NCBI GenBank assembly: GCA_900708905.1
Contig: CAADRB010000014.1
Span: 2,831,822 to 2,895,821 of the forward strand
DNA length: 64,000 nt
Source: Hymenolepis diminuta
Taxonomy: Eukaryota; Platyhelminthes; Cestoda; Cyclophyllidea; Hymenolepididae
Direction of reading: 5' to 3'
Position 1 is the stretch's first letter. Each line of letters starts with the position of its first letter. Positions 37,185 to 50,310 of the stretch are shown in pieces. A program made the translations under genes and the position numbers. Below the pieces are notes generated by a model. The model worked only from the letters and a program-made list of their open reading frames with translations. It was not told the origin of the DNA and did not search any database.

Positions 37185-37970
37185 CTAATCATCAAAGGCA
37201 CTAGAACCATATTTCTTTCTTGACTGTCTAGAAAGATACCGTTCCTTTTCACGTTGACTCAGTGATTTCAATTTCTCCTCCTTCACCTTCTCCCTCAATT
37301 CGTCTAAATTTTTGAAGAAATAACTAATTTAAACTCGAACAAAATAGTGACTAAATTTAAAGTTAGAAAAGACTTACTTCTTGTGAGGAAGGAGGCACGC
37401 TGACCAGCCTTGAGTTTTTCCATCTGCTCTTTCTGAAGATTAAGTTTAACTCTTCGTTTAATCTCAATGTCCTTCTCTGTGGCTTGACGCTGCTTAAGAA
37501 GCTTGATAGCTTTCATAATCTTATCACGTGATTCATCCGACCTGACTTTTTTAAGATCCTTCTTCAATTTCTGGATTAAAAAAATAAAAAAGCAGATAAA
37601 ATGAATAGTAAATAAGGTAATAAAATTATTAAAGAAACAGTCTCTAAATAAGAGAGTAATAAGTAAATTAGATGGAAATATGAAATACTAGAATAGCGAA
37701 TCAAGCGCCAGTGAGAGAAGTATTTATCGTAAAAAATAAACACACCTTTAAGGTTTCTTCCCTTTCTTCAGATAAACTTTTCCAGTCACGAAGGACGCAC
37801 ACCCCATTTACTCTTGGATCAAATCGTGGATCTCTGAAATAGCTCCTCCGTCTGGCGTCTCTCTTTGCTTTAATATTTTCTTGCTTTAAAGAAGTTGTAA
37901 GTGCAAATCTATCCTTTTTAAGTTGCTTGAATGGTATCGTTAAGGGCTCATCTTTTAGCTCGTCCGCCAT
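37185..37970 (-). CDS. RRP36: RRP36-type rRNA-processing protein
   Basis: RRP36 proteins act in the nucleolus in early pre-rRNA cleavages leading to 18S rRNA. Three exons on the minus strand: 37970-37746, 37570-37378, 37303-37185; 537 bp in total, 178 residues, introns 175 and 74 bp, GT-AG and in phase. Visible family features are RDPRFDPRVNGV near residue 50 (the conserved RDPRFD box), a long charged coiled-coil-like helix (about residues 70-135, many K, E, Q and R), and the C-terminal block NELREKVKEEKLKSLSQREK followed by RYLSRQSRKKYG, equivalent to the family's KF-LK--KL--FL-RKRRK tail. It is shorter than the vertebrate protein, which has a longer acidic N-terminus. The start ATG (MADELKDEP) has no in-frame ATG upstream that I could see. 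Confidence 0.88.
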
Positions 37971-40900
37971 TATTATTGTCAACTAAAACGAATAAGGCTA
38001 ATTAAATTTGTCTGAATAAATTTTAAATAATATATAGTGTGCCTAATTTTAATTTGATTTTCTGAATATTTTAATAGAATTATCACCAAAATAAGTCCAC
38101 ACAGTTTATTGTTTTTCATTTTAATTTTTGCTATTCAGTAGTCCATGCAAAACCTCCAACCCATATTAGCTTTACTTTATCAAATATGATATTTGCTCGC
38201 TCGAATAAAACTAACTGTGTACATCCCCGTTTTGTTATACTTCATGCCGATTTTCACACTTGCTTAACTCCAAATTGCTATTTTGCAGACTGTATTTATT
38301 TATTTATTTAGGCTACTTATTCATAAGCTAAAAATTTTAGGATATTCAATTTTGAGTAAATTAAGGCAGCTCATTTATAAAATATCACTGAAAGTGACAT
38401 ATCGAATATGTAGTTATTTCAATACTATCTGACAAACTTTTCCTTTTGTGTATTCTTTTAGCTTCTCAGATAGTTGATCTTATCTAAACGACATAACTAA
38501 AATTTCTTTGCCAGTCTCTACAAATAATGGCTCTTTATTATATTTTTCAATCATTTTAGCAAAAAAGGGAGGATTCGTTAAAGATTAATACAAAGTGTAG
38601 CTACTAATTATTTAACTTTAATGTGATTTATCAGCTGTACTCATACCTTATATAATAAATTAATATAAATCTCAACCCATGAAGAAATTTTCGTCAACCG
38701 AGACAATACAAATAAACAGGAATAGTTTTTATCTTATCTAACTGTTATTGATTTGACCTTTGAATGAATATCAGTTAGACAACTGGCTACATTGTGCCCT
38801 TTTACTATAAGTCATTTTTACATTCAAATGATTACTCCAAATACATCGGCGCTTTATAATCTAGACGTGGTAAAGAAGGAACTAAAGAAATGGGGAAGTT
38901 TTAAACCATCATATCAATTCCGCCGTCTTAGAGTCAAACAAGAAGAAATTAGAGCTACACTAACTTTCATATATATTGACAATCTATATCTATGTCTAAT
39001 GAAAATTTTCGCTTCACGCGGTAACCTCCACGCTGGCAGACATAATAAACTATTTATAAATTATATTTGGTGGAATTTACTGTCCGTTTTAACTGCGGAA
39101 TCAGACCTTCATTAAATGACAGAATATAGACAAAATGTTAGTGATTATTGATTAGATCTTATAAAAGACAATCTAAGTAGTTTATGTAAATAATGCATCT
39201 ACTAACTCCACTTTAGGATATGCACGTTTAGGCCGTTCTTTTATTTGATTTTTAAATTTCTTTGAGCATAAGTGCACTCAACATTGAATATATAGACCTA
39301 GATATCATTTCTAGTCATCTAAAATTGAGTTACAGCTTCAGTAAGAGTTATTTCGACCCGTCGTCGACCAAACTTCAAATCCTCTGGAAAACTGGAGTTG
39401 CGTCATTGCAAAACATAAAGCTGAAATCGATATTTTTTATGGCCTAGGAAGGATCCATTTTCTTAGCTGAGTCAGGTTCGCAATGCACACAGTAAATCTC
39501 AAGGATACTTATAGTTGTAGAATGGTGGAAGGCTCCATAAACTATATGCTTCAATGATCTTTTGACCAACCATAAAAACGTTAATTTGTATTTGAGAGAT
39601 GACGATGATGACGTGAGGCATTGGATTTAATTTAAACCTCCTTGAATCCATATATGCAATATTATAATTAACGTCATTAAATGACACCATAAATCATATT
39701 TAGTAATAATTAGTTCATTTCCGTTTAGATGCGCCAGTTGACGTGTACATCTGCCAAGTCAGAAATCATGGATCTGATGCCCGGTGAGCGGAATGGTTAA
39801 CGCATTGGCTAACTCTAGCTTATAAGGAGAGTGATAGAATTCAAATTTCTCAACAGAGGGGTTCTATGATGATATCCCTCCACACAAGATGAGTTTTGGG
39901 AAATGATTTTCTATTTATTTATTTATGTTCACTTGCAGCCAAAATGAACAATTTGAAATATTATTTTTATCATATGCAAATGCAGATTCAACGTTAAGGC
40001 ATGTCTATTAAGGGCACTGCAATCCATTTTCAAAACCTTAAGTGGGTCGAGTATGCTGAATTATAGTCACTGGCTAGGGTTTGCATTTTTATGATGACGT
40101 ATCCAATGACGGCATCCACATAATGAAATAAGCCTTTAAATTGAGAGAAAACAAAATTTAGAATGAAATCATTTTTGCGATCCACTGAAACACGATTTGT
40201 TATATCCTCAAATCCTCCTCATGTAATGGCTTAACTTCCCTGATTTTAATATGGATTTGTTCAAATGAACCAAAATTGGGGTATTGTCGATGGAACTGTC
40301 TGAAATAGATACCGATACAGGATGAGGACAGTTTTTTTCATTGAGAACTTGAGCACCGGCATTCTTCGAACAGAAATCCAGCCACTGTCCAGGAAGTATT
40401 TAATATTTGACTATTTACCTTTAAATTTTTCCATATAAGAATAATTTAGTCCAGGCGATTAAAACCAAATTAATGTTAAAATTATTTAACTAAGTTCATT
40501 AATTTATTTGTAATTTAAAGAAACTGTCTTTAAAGGTACTTTCAATTTCAGTTTTTAATAATTTAAGCTGAAATGACGTATGATGGTCTAATTAGAGGAA
40601 AAATTGAGGACGTCATTTATAATTTAATGTTTCCCTTTGCTCAAACGCATGCATATGACAGAATGCAAAGCCCATATTGAGGGCTTAGGATTTATCAGCA
40701 GGACTCTAACCAGGTGTTCTTGCTCAAAACATGTCGGAGGGTGATAAGTACTAACGAATAAACTTCCCAAGCACATCAGGGGGTGTCCTGAAGCCAGTCG
40801 CATTATAACACCCTTTACTTCGGTTAGAATTAATTGGTGGGTTTAATCATATACATCTCCAGATGTGTACCTATAAGAATGAATATAGTATCACATCTTT

Positions 40901-43900
40901 AACTGACGTAGTAATATAATAAAAGTACAGTATTCTAAAGTGCATGATGCTCTGGGTGGGTTAGAGGTGTAGCGATGACTTTATAAAAGTACAAAAGAAA
41001 GATATTTGTGGAACAATGAGTGGACACAGTTAACTTAGAAATAAGTTCGCTTAATGGTGTGGGGTTACGCGGATAAATGCACATTTATATTCCTCATTCG
41101 AGAAATTTCTTACTGCGGCTCAATCATTTTTCTGTTTTGAATTGGTTTGAGAATCAAGAACAAAACCATTCGATTTCTTTCTATTATTAATATCAAAATC
41201 TAATCAGATGGTATAAATCAATAAGCTCAATAGTTTAGTCATTACAATAGTTTTACCAACCGGTAAAATTAAATTTTCTTCGTATTAGCCAGATAAATGA
41301 ACAAGACTTTGGAGAGAATTCGGCGAACTTGACCCGAAAATTTTGGCCTTTATTCTGCAATAATGCCATTCAGTCGTTTTTTTAACTGAACTGGTTGAAT
41401 AAATTTTACTTGAATTCTACAGGCTTCAAATCTTAGCTAATACCATTTTCACACCAACTAAGAAAACGTGGGCGGCGTTACTGCACAATATTTAAAACTT
41501 GACCAATTTCAATTTGGCGCCTTCTTCAGTTGTGGAATCAATTAGAACTGAATTTTGAAACACACAAATCAGTAAATACAAAAAACACATTTTTGTTAGC
41601 TATGTGCCGGATTCATTGCAACTGTCCTCCAATCACCAATCAAAACCAAGCCCTCAAGTATTTCAAATCATTAAGAAAATAGGACCTTGCTAAGGATTCC
41701 CTTACAATTTTAAAGATCTTCTCGGGACCTTTTCCCTTCCTCAAAGTCAAAGTTTGAGAGCTAAAGGAAAGAGGAAAATTTGAAGCAAGGCAACGATTTA
41801 GGAGTTGAGATAAGGGGAAAAACGGAATCACTACCCATCTCTCCGCTCAAATCAGATTCTTGATATGCACAATAACCGATTACTTTAACTTAATAAAATA
41901 GAATTTTCTATTATATCTACGTAAGCTTTCCGTCAAGGAAACTGTCCTCTTTCCGTTTTATTTACCGTTTCTTCATTAAGTTTCCCACTCGAGCGTTAAA
42001 ATGAGGCCTAATAGTAGTTCCATGAAAATGCTTCTCTGTTGCAAAATTTTGTAAGAGTTTTTATTAAGCTATTTTGTTTTATTAAACTTTTTAGTGCAAT
42101 GGCACGTAGAATAACTAGATAAGCTCTCTAAGTAAGGGGTGTTTGCAAAGATCAAAGCCAGGTAATTTAAGATTAAGAAATTCAAAAAGGGCAGAGGTTC
42201 AACATAGTACTTAAAATTTCAAAACTTATAGAGTTCATATTCATTTAAGGTTTCCGAACAGCAGTCAAAAACTGAAGTTAATGCTTGATAAGTCTGGCGT
42301 AAAAATCTCGTTACGTAAGTCTCAAAAACGACTAATACCTGCCCTCAAAAAAATTTGAAAATAAGATTGCTCGAGAAAATAACATCTGGATATTCCATTT
42401 TTAATTGATGCTGAACAATTCAAAGGGCAGCCAATGTAGATGCGACATTTTACTTATAGATTAAGACCGATTAAGTCCCATTTTCTTTAAATATCCTCAA
42501 ATATTTTAAGTGAAATCTATATGCCATCAGCTTTGAAATTATACCTTTGAATATTGCAAATAAAATTTGCTTTTTCTATCAAATTAAAAAGAATTTTGGC
42601 AAATGTTTGTTAAAAAATGATATATTTCCATTAAACACATTTCTAAAGTATATCGGAAGCTCTTGCAAGGTTTCATGAGAATCCATTACCTGCCATTTCA
42701 ATGCCGCGGTGACTGTAAAAGAACAGATGATGAAGTTTGGAAAAATCAACTTGGGAACTCCAAATTATCTTATCCAAATCTGGCTAGATTAGCCTGCTAA
42801 TAATAACTTTTATGCAAAGTAGACATAAGTTACGATAAAGTACTCACAATAAATGATAATGAAGAGCCATGGTGATATTGTCTAATCCCTAAAACTCCCG
42901 TTAGGAAAATACTTCTAGATTAATAAAAGGAAGAGGAACGTCTTAGTGATATACAATATGACAGATCTTGTTCTACCAGGTCTAACTTTCTCATTTCTCG
43001 ATGCCCTGCCAAGAATTGACGGTACAACAACGCACTGGTTAATGCTGACCAATAAAAAGGAAGCTTAATGCGAATTCCCAAACCAAATAGAACGCCTTTT
43101 CTTGCCAGAGGATAACGTCAGTAAAAGCTATTCTTCAATGGATATGATAAATATTAGTTAACTATAATTATTTCACTAAAAACTAACAAACAAAAGAATT
43201 TTTCGATGCCGACAAAAAGGGAATGAACTCAAAGCCAAATTAAATGAAAATGAGTGAACTAAAGAATATGGTTTATTTCATCAACTAAATCTCAATATGT
43301 TCTGAATAATCATACATCTTATAACCCTTAGCAAAGCAGTACAGTTTTAGGATTTTTCATTATGGGAGAGCAATTGAAATCAGTTGACGATATCTCTAAT
43401 AAATAATAAAGTGGACGGAATCGAGAAGATGATGAAAATAAAGTCCAGATATCAAAGTTCATTCGATTTTCTTCTGAAGGCTGCGAAAGCAGATTAATTC
43501 TGCATGATATTAAACGGCTAACATGGTCTTAGCACAACAAAGCTGAGATTGCCAGAGTTTTTGTACGTACTGGATTTTGCGCACACACCAAGGTAAAGAA
43601 TCCAATACCGATGGAACTGAGTTACCCAGTAAGCTTGTGACCAAGACTGTAACCTACGGAGAACGCGAATGTCGTGAGAGCAGTAAATATAAGATGGGCT
43701 ACCATATCTAGGGTATTTAGCAAAGGATATTTTCTAACTTATCTTTCCATGCACTGAATTCCATTAGAAACAAGTGAAAAAAGCGTTTTCAGTGCGATAT
43801 TGTTGTTAAGTAATAATATTTATCATCTATAAATCATCATTGACTTATAAGCAGAAAAAAAACTATTTAGAAACGCACCTAAGGTGAATTTTCAAACATT

Positions 43901-44408
43901 TGTTGTTTATTCTTCGTTATTTCTTTTTTTAGGATCTGAAGTGAGCTTATGCTGCATTTTTGGATTATTGTTATGGGAAAATAACAAATTTAGATTGACA
44001 CACCTATTGATGAATACCAGCTGCAAGTACTACCCGGCAGCCATGCTGTTAGCCTCTTGATTCGCAGTGAGCGTTTTGTGCTCTCAAAAGTGGGTACCAC
44101 CAGTGACGCCAACGCTGATTATAAAAGTCCTATGAGTAGGCAATGCTTATGGCAAATAAATGATCTTCAAGATAGTGATGGACCACTTGGTATTGAAGGG
44201 TGGGACGATTTCATTAGACAGAGATTACTGTAGGAACCTGTTTGATTTATTGGAAATTTTAGTAAGTTTCCTCTCAGCTTTATTTATCCAGTTGAAAATA
44301 GGCCCTGACCAATTTATCCTATTTTATGGCATATGTCAGCTTGTAACAGAAGTCCTGTCCATTTTTAAATTTGAATTAAAGTGAAAATTTTGTCAAAAAT
44401 ACATCTAT
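37971..44408. other. AT-rich intergenic DNA
   Basis: Apart from the SINE-like unit at 39780 nothing is recognised. The open frame at 38792-39115 is lysine-rich but has no known motif. 43550-43700 is G+C-richer without readable coding. Confidence 0.5.
39780..39885 (+). repeat. tRNA-derived SINE-like unit, second subfamily
   Basis: An A-box-like agcggaatggttaacgc and B-box-like agaattcaaatttctc are followed by a tail caacagaggggttctatgat that corresponds to the tail of the unit at 7951. Confidence 0.5.
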
Positions 44409-45453
44409 TTAGTGTTTAACATAGTCACTATTTTTATTAATTATATCGTCCCATCTTGCCATAAGCTTTCTGTTTCCTTCTTCGTAAAATTTAGCCAGTT
44501 TGGACTCAAAAAAAGAAACTAGCTTCATTTCGACCTCTTCTCTTGAAGTGAGCCTTTGTCCCCTTAAATGATTCTGTAAGCTCCTGAAATTATGAAAATC
44601 AGTTGGTGCAAGATGGGCAGAATATGGTGGGTGATGCATGACTTTCCAGCCAAATTCTTCAACGAGATTTTTGGTTGGTGTGGGGTCTGGCATTGTCATG
44701 GTGTAGGATCACTCCTTTTCGATTAGTCAAAGAAGGCTGCTTTTCCTGCCGTTAATTGCTTTTAAACGAGCTAGTTCCTGACAGTTAACTTCAGATGTTA
44801 TTGTTTGATTGTCACCCATTAGTTCATAATAAACAATTCCCTTCAAATCCTACCATACACATAAAAGAATTTTCTTTGGATGCAGTCTCGAATTGTCTCG
44901 GTTTGGAAGTGGAATTGGCTTTGAACTATGACTTAACCACTGTATTTTGCGCTTAACATTGTTGTAAAGGATCAACCACTTCTCGTCGCTGTCAGTTATG
45001 ATTCCATCTAAACAAGGTGCCTGAAGTTCACGAGAACGTAGTGAAACACAAACACACACTGCTACTTGCTCATTTCTGACAAATCGTGTGGAGAGGGTTA
45101 TTTCTCAGCCTTTTAGACTTCCCTAGCCAAGTCTTTTCGTTTCCCTATATATGGTCATATAGCTTACGTGAAAGGTTTTGCTCAGTTCTCTAATAGTGCA
45201 GGTTGGATTTTCATCAACTGCAACTTCCAATTGCTCAGGGTTGAGTTTTTTGAACATCCTGCTCTCGGTTCGTCTTTCAGGCTGAATTTATCCTTTTTGA
45301 AACCACCTACGGAAAGCCACCTTCTGCAGGTTTTTTCATTCACATCATTTCCACAAGTGTCTTTGAATTTCATAAAGGGAATACAGCAAGCTCAGCAGCA
45401 AAAACAGCAAACAGTAAAATATGCCTGATATGCTCTTTATTTCGAGTGTACAT
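44409..45453 (-). mobile_element. Near-full-length dead mariner transposon (lineage 2)
   Basis: Minus-strand sequence of 1045 bp matches a mariner transposase end to end. The N-terminus is MYTRNKEHIRHILLFAVF (45453 downwards), then CRRWLSVGGF and KDEPRAGCS of the DNA-binding region, SDEKWLILYNNVKRK (first catalytic Asp), LHPKKILLCVW followed by a TAG and then DLKGIVYYEL (second Asp), PDPTPTK in place of the usual ARPHTS, and HLAPTDFHNFRSLQNHLRGQ (third Asp), ending in SDYVKH and TAA at 44409-44411. All three catalytic aspartates are still present, but at least one stop and several frameshifts split the ORF. The length agrees with the usual 340-350 residues. It differs clearly from the copy in dymeclin intron 6. 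No terminal repeats were found by eye. Confidence 0.92.
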
Positions 45454-48400
45454 AAAGGCTAGAAATAGTTATTAATAACAATAATTATCACACAATCTGA
45501 GAGAAGAAATAATATTTTGTTAATTACCATTGATAAGCATACAACATTAACAAGCTGAATTGAAGTAATCGAGCCCTAAACACATAGCTCAAGAATTAGA
45601 CAGAACTTCTGTTACAACCTGATAGTTAGGTATACAACCAGCGTATAGGATAGTTTTAATTAGAATGAGACCATATGGAGCAAAAATTTGATTTAAATTA
45701 CATACACAGTTGAAAAAGCATCCACTATTATCATGGAATTTCATTTGACATCTAGAAGTAGAGGATCAGGTCACAACAGAACAGCACTTTTCATAATGGT
45801 CTCCTGCTAAAATCCTCCTCCCAAAATCCTTCTTTTTTCTTAGTCCGCGTTTATGTAAGTGTTTCTTTGGACGATATCTAGGCATTTACAGCTTATACTG
45901 ATCTCATTTAATTTGTGCGCTTTTCACGGAAAATCACCTATAAAGTTGTCGATACACACCTTTTATTGAGTACTATCCATAAGTACTAAATGACACTCAC
46001 ACTATTTGAATCAGGATATGTAAAAATGAGGCAATATAGAGAAGTAAGGAACTTATGGGACCAATTCCTTAAATGCAGAATGGAAGGAAAAAGACTTTAA
46101 GGCAGCACAAATTCAATGGTAAAAGAATGACAAAACCTTGAAGTAGAGAATCACTTATTTCATAAGTATTGTAATTCAAATATGCTACCTAATAATAATT
46201 TTGGTAAGAAGAAGTTACCTATCATTAATAAAAATATTATCAAAATAAATAAATTAAGTAAAATGTATTCATGTAATAAAATGTTTTCGACCAAATCCAC
46301 CTAGGATTAATATGTCTTGCTGTCAAGAAATAAAATTGGGAAATAAATTTGGAAGTTAATCGAATAGAGTCTATTTTATTATGTAGTTATAATTATAGTC
46401 TTTAAGCTGCCTTTTCTAGTTGATAACAATGATCTCTTTCCACTTTTAACCATTCATTCCGGTACCACTACTAGAGATTAAAACCTCTCCGTTTAACCAA
46501 TTACTGTAGTTCAACCAGTATCGTCTTATGATTTGAATACAAAATTCGTTCCTATTATAGGAAACTCTAATATGATTGGATTTTAAAGTATCTTTGAATT
46601 AATTACTGTCTTTCCAGATTAAAACCGATGCAACGGAAATTGTCAGCTATGAATGTACTTTAACATCTTTATTCAAAACTTTCATACATTTTTTGGAGTG
46701 AAATCTCAACAAGTTTTGGCATTGTTTGAATCTTGGGAGTTCACCTATCAATCAACTATCAGTACTTCCATCTCAACACACATGCAAATTTTGACAGCTC
46801 ATGACAGCGCTCAATTATGAGTACTTGTGAAGATTGCTGCGTTAAAATCCCATCACAAAGGTCATTGTGTGGATAATCTAAAGAATTACTTATTATTATT
46901 ACCTACTAAAAAGTAAAAAAATATATAATTTTTTTATTTTGGGAATACATCTAAGCGAAAGAAGCATTCAAATTATCCAATAAGAAGTTATGCAGAAGCA
47001 GGGAATGAAGTCAGAGGATCTGAACAATTTTACCTTATTTGAAGTTTGAATTTTCAGCCTGTTCACTTTATAATCGGTGAGTACAATTAATTGCCTTGTA
47101 TCCTAATGTTCCAAAGTTCATACCTCAAGATCTGATTTCTGGGTTCTTGAATATTAGTAAGCTATGATTAGGGCTTATTAACCAGTTGACTAAATTACCC
47201 GTATCGTAAATTTGTCCCTTCAAAGAAGTGCAGGCACTAGTGGAAGAAACATATTTTAAAGATATTTTTTGTTTAAAACTGAAGCTATTTACATTTGGTC
47301 AGATTATCATTGTTAATCAACCACAGATAGGGTATCTCAATGTGTTATTTGATAAACCTATTACTCATCCAGGTATTTATTTCGTTGTCTTAAAAATATC
47401 ATTGCTTTTTGGAGTTTTAAAACAAATATCACTGTCCCAACTTTCATGATACAGCATTAGCCTGTATTTACATATTATTGATCAAATATATATTAGAATA
47501 CACCATTTCTAAGATCCATTTTGAAGGAATTATTACTTTGTTTATTTGAGCCATGTCGAGATTTCGTGCGCCTTCATCAGAAATAAAGAGTGAATTATAT
47601 GTTTAAAATTAATCGTGTGTTAATTATTTTGTAAACAAAATTGATATGATATAAATCTTAAAAGTTGATGTACTCTTATTTTTTTCTCTCAACTTACTGT
47701 AAGTTGTTGAATATCATGCAAGATTGCTTTGCCTTCTCAACCAGTGGAAGAGAAAATGAATTGAAGTAGCAAGCCCAGCTAGCATGCTTAAAAACTGGTC
47801 AATAAGCACTGGATATCGTAGACAAGCATTCCCTGCTGCAGTTGAAGGGATGATTCATGAATTTTGGATTTTGGAGCGTGAGCCACGTAAGTATAGTATT
47901 ACCTGAATACATAAGATCACACGAAGTAGGACTCTTTGATGCCTTAACGTGCTCTCAGAGTCTCTTTGATCTCCTTCATTTACAATTTTTGAACTTTCTG
48001 CCAACCGGTTTCAGTTACTTCGCGTAGTTAAAAATTGTAATTTTTCCTTTTACTGTGAATAATAATTATAACAATAACGTCTCGTTTGAAACTGAGATAC
48101 TCCAATATTATTCTTTTATCGGATTCCAAAAATTATACGAACAGTTAAATACATGCGAGAAGATTGATTTATGTGAGCTGAAAACTTTAGCATAGTCTAG
48201 ATTAGAGGTCTTCAATGTTGTAACTCTAAAGATCAGCGTAGCACTAGCAACCAATTTTTTAAACTTTGCCTATTCCACTATGTTTCCGTTGACGTATTTA
48301 AAATGACCTTTGAAATGTAGGATTAAGAAAATCATAGGATTGCAAAGTAGACTCTTTGCGTTGCTCACCAAATCACTCTCAGAATTAGGCTCCAATCAAA

Positions 48401-48939
48401 GAGAATGATGTCAGAAGACAGAAAAGCACCCATTGCAACTTGAACTACGTGAACATTTCTGATTTCAAAGTGTTCAAACTTCATTCTTCCTCCTTCCATT
48501 CACTGTAATATTGAAAATTATACATCTTAGTGTCCTTGAAACACACTTCATTTTACTTTTTTATCAAATGGGCCACATGTTTGTGTAAAGACCAAACGCG
48601 GTGATAGTTTCTAGCCGTTAAATTCACAGTTTTTATTTCGTGAGTTCCCGCATATATAGAGAAACACCTTCATTACTTATTTCTCAAATCTTAAATCAAT
48701 AGCTTAGTTTATTTCAGCTACATATTTCTGAATAAAATAATACTTCAGTGAATGTTAACTGTTATGTAACTTTCGAGAATTTTATCTGAAATGAAGTATT
48801 TGAGGATTGTATTTTCAAAAAGGAATCACAAATGGAAAACGTAACTTTTTTCATTTTTTTAATTCGGTGCAAATTTTGAAACTCAAGAAGTGCAAAAATT
48901 CAATCAATAAAAAAGGTATGTGTATGATGAGGCAGATTA

Positions 48940-49050
48940 GAGTTCACCTTGAGCAAACTCTGTGAACTCTGGTATGTTAAAAACACACTCGCTAGTGCCA
49001 TCTGCTTTTTCTTGGTTATTAACAGAATCAAGTAAGCCGAGATGGCACTA
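48940..49050. repeat. Two consecutive inverted repeats
   Basis: gagttcac (48940-48947) pairs with gtgaactc (48962-48969), and tagtgccatct (48993-49003) pairs exactly with agatggcacta (49040-49050). The first palindrome is part of a dispersed repeat also seen at 5520. It could be a small foldback element. Confidence 0.45.
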
Positions 49051-49859
49051 CTGTCCAATTAATGTAACCAGTTTGCCAATAATATCCGAATATCACGAAA
49101 GTTTAGAAATTAGGTAATTGGAACATTAAGGCAATATACAGAAAAAAAGCACTCATGAGGCAAAATGTAAACGGACTTATAAATTTGAAAATCAAGTAAA
49201 ATAAGACTTTAATAAACGAACTTTATTTATACTGCTATTTGATCATCCATTCCCGCACTTGAACGTGCTCAGATACTCTATATTGATAAAAATAGCAAAA
49301 AAGTTGATTGTCGTGGATGCTAGTAACAATGTAGACATAATGAACATCGAACTTATATTTCCGAGAATCAACCTTCAGTATAGTATTGCCTTAGTGAATA
49401 CTCAATGTCATTGACCCTGTAAATGAGAGCTGGAAACTGCGAGCTCGCAGATGAGCCATCACCTAGTATGCTCACTTTTTCATGATGATGAGAGCAATAT
49501 GGGCGAGGACTAAGAGAGTAGAGGCCAAATTAAAGAGTAATATTTGGACTTTCAACATGTTGAAAATGAAATTTAGATACATTCAAGGGATAAAACTAGA
49601 GATCCACTGAAGAAAGAGTCTATCGATTATGCAAATTTCTTCTCTTCTTCACCCAACGCTCTTCACTAATCATCCGAGCTTTCCTACTGTTTTTTATGTT
49701 CTAATATTTAGCTTTGATTGTAGTCACTCAAAATATTTCAAAAGATTAGTTAAATTACTCTGCTTAATAAGAAATATCAGAATTTCAAGTGTGAAACTAT
49801 AGATACTTCTACATTGCCCTCAATTTTAATAAAGGTAATTTTAACCAAGTAAACAAACC

Positions 49860-50310
49860 GACGAATCCGGTTTCAATTTCGCGGGCATAAGAAAGTACGC
49901 ACGCACCTAACCACCTACGCACCGCTTTAACATACACTACGCAGCTTTTTGGACCAATCGGGTAGCTTGACCTCTCGCGCGTGCAATAAGGCTCATAACC
50001 ACGCGATTGGCCGAAGTTAGTGCGTTACACGCACGCTGCACACACACAGCACGCACATGCAAATAATCAGGAAATATGCTACTGGGTTTATGCAGCACCC
50101 TGAAAGTTATTATTTCGATTCTGCTGTCCTAATCGCGTGTTGATGTTGCGGACGCAATTTGTCAATCGACGTCACTACTTTCAATCTTCTCCGTCTTATA
50201 GCTTTCTTTTGAACCGTCGTAGTGTCTGAAATCTGACTAGAATTGCGAGGGAAACCAACCCCGGAATTTACCACCAACCGCTTACGAGTCTACTTGATTT
50301 CTGGTGAGTA
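49860..50310 (+). promoter_or_regulatory. Candidate CpG-richer promoter and first exon
   Basis: A stretch of clearly higher G+C with many CG dinucleotides stands out in AT-rich DNA. It has CCAAT boxes on both strands (ccaat 49954-49958; attgg 50006-50010), repeated acgcac motifs, and a consensus splice donor ctg|gtgagtatg at about 50302. The sequence just before the donor (50220-50302) has no ATG in an open frame, so it would be a non-coding first exon. No downstream exon was recognised before the window ends. Confidence 0.3.

Noticed and set aside
38792..39115. 107-residue open frame
   Set aside because: Lysine-rich start but no motif, no promoter or splice partners; not supported as a gene.
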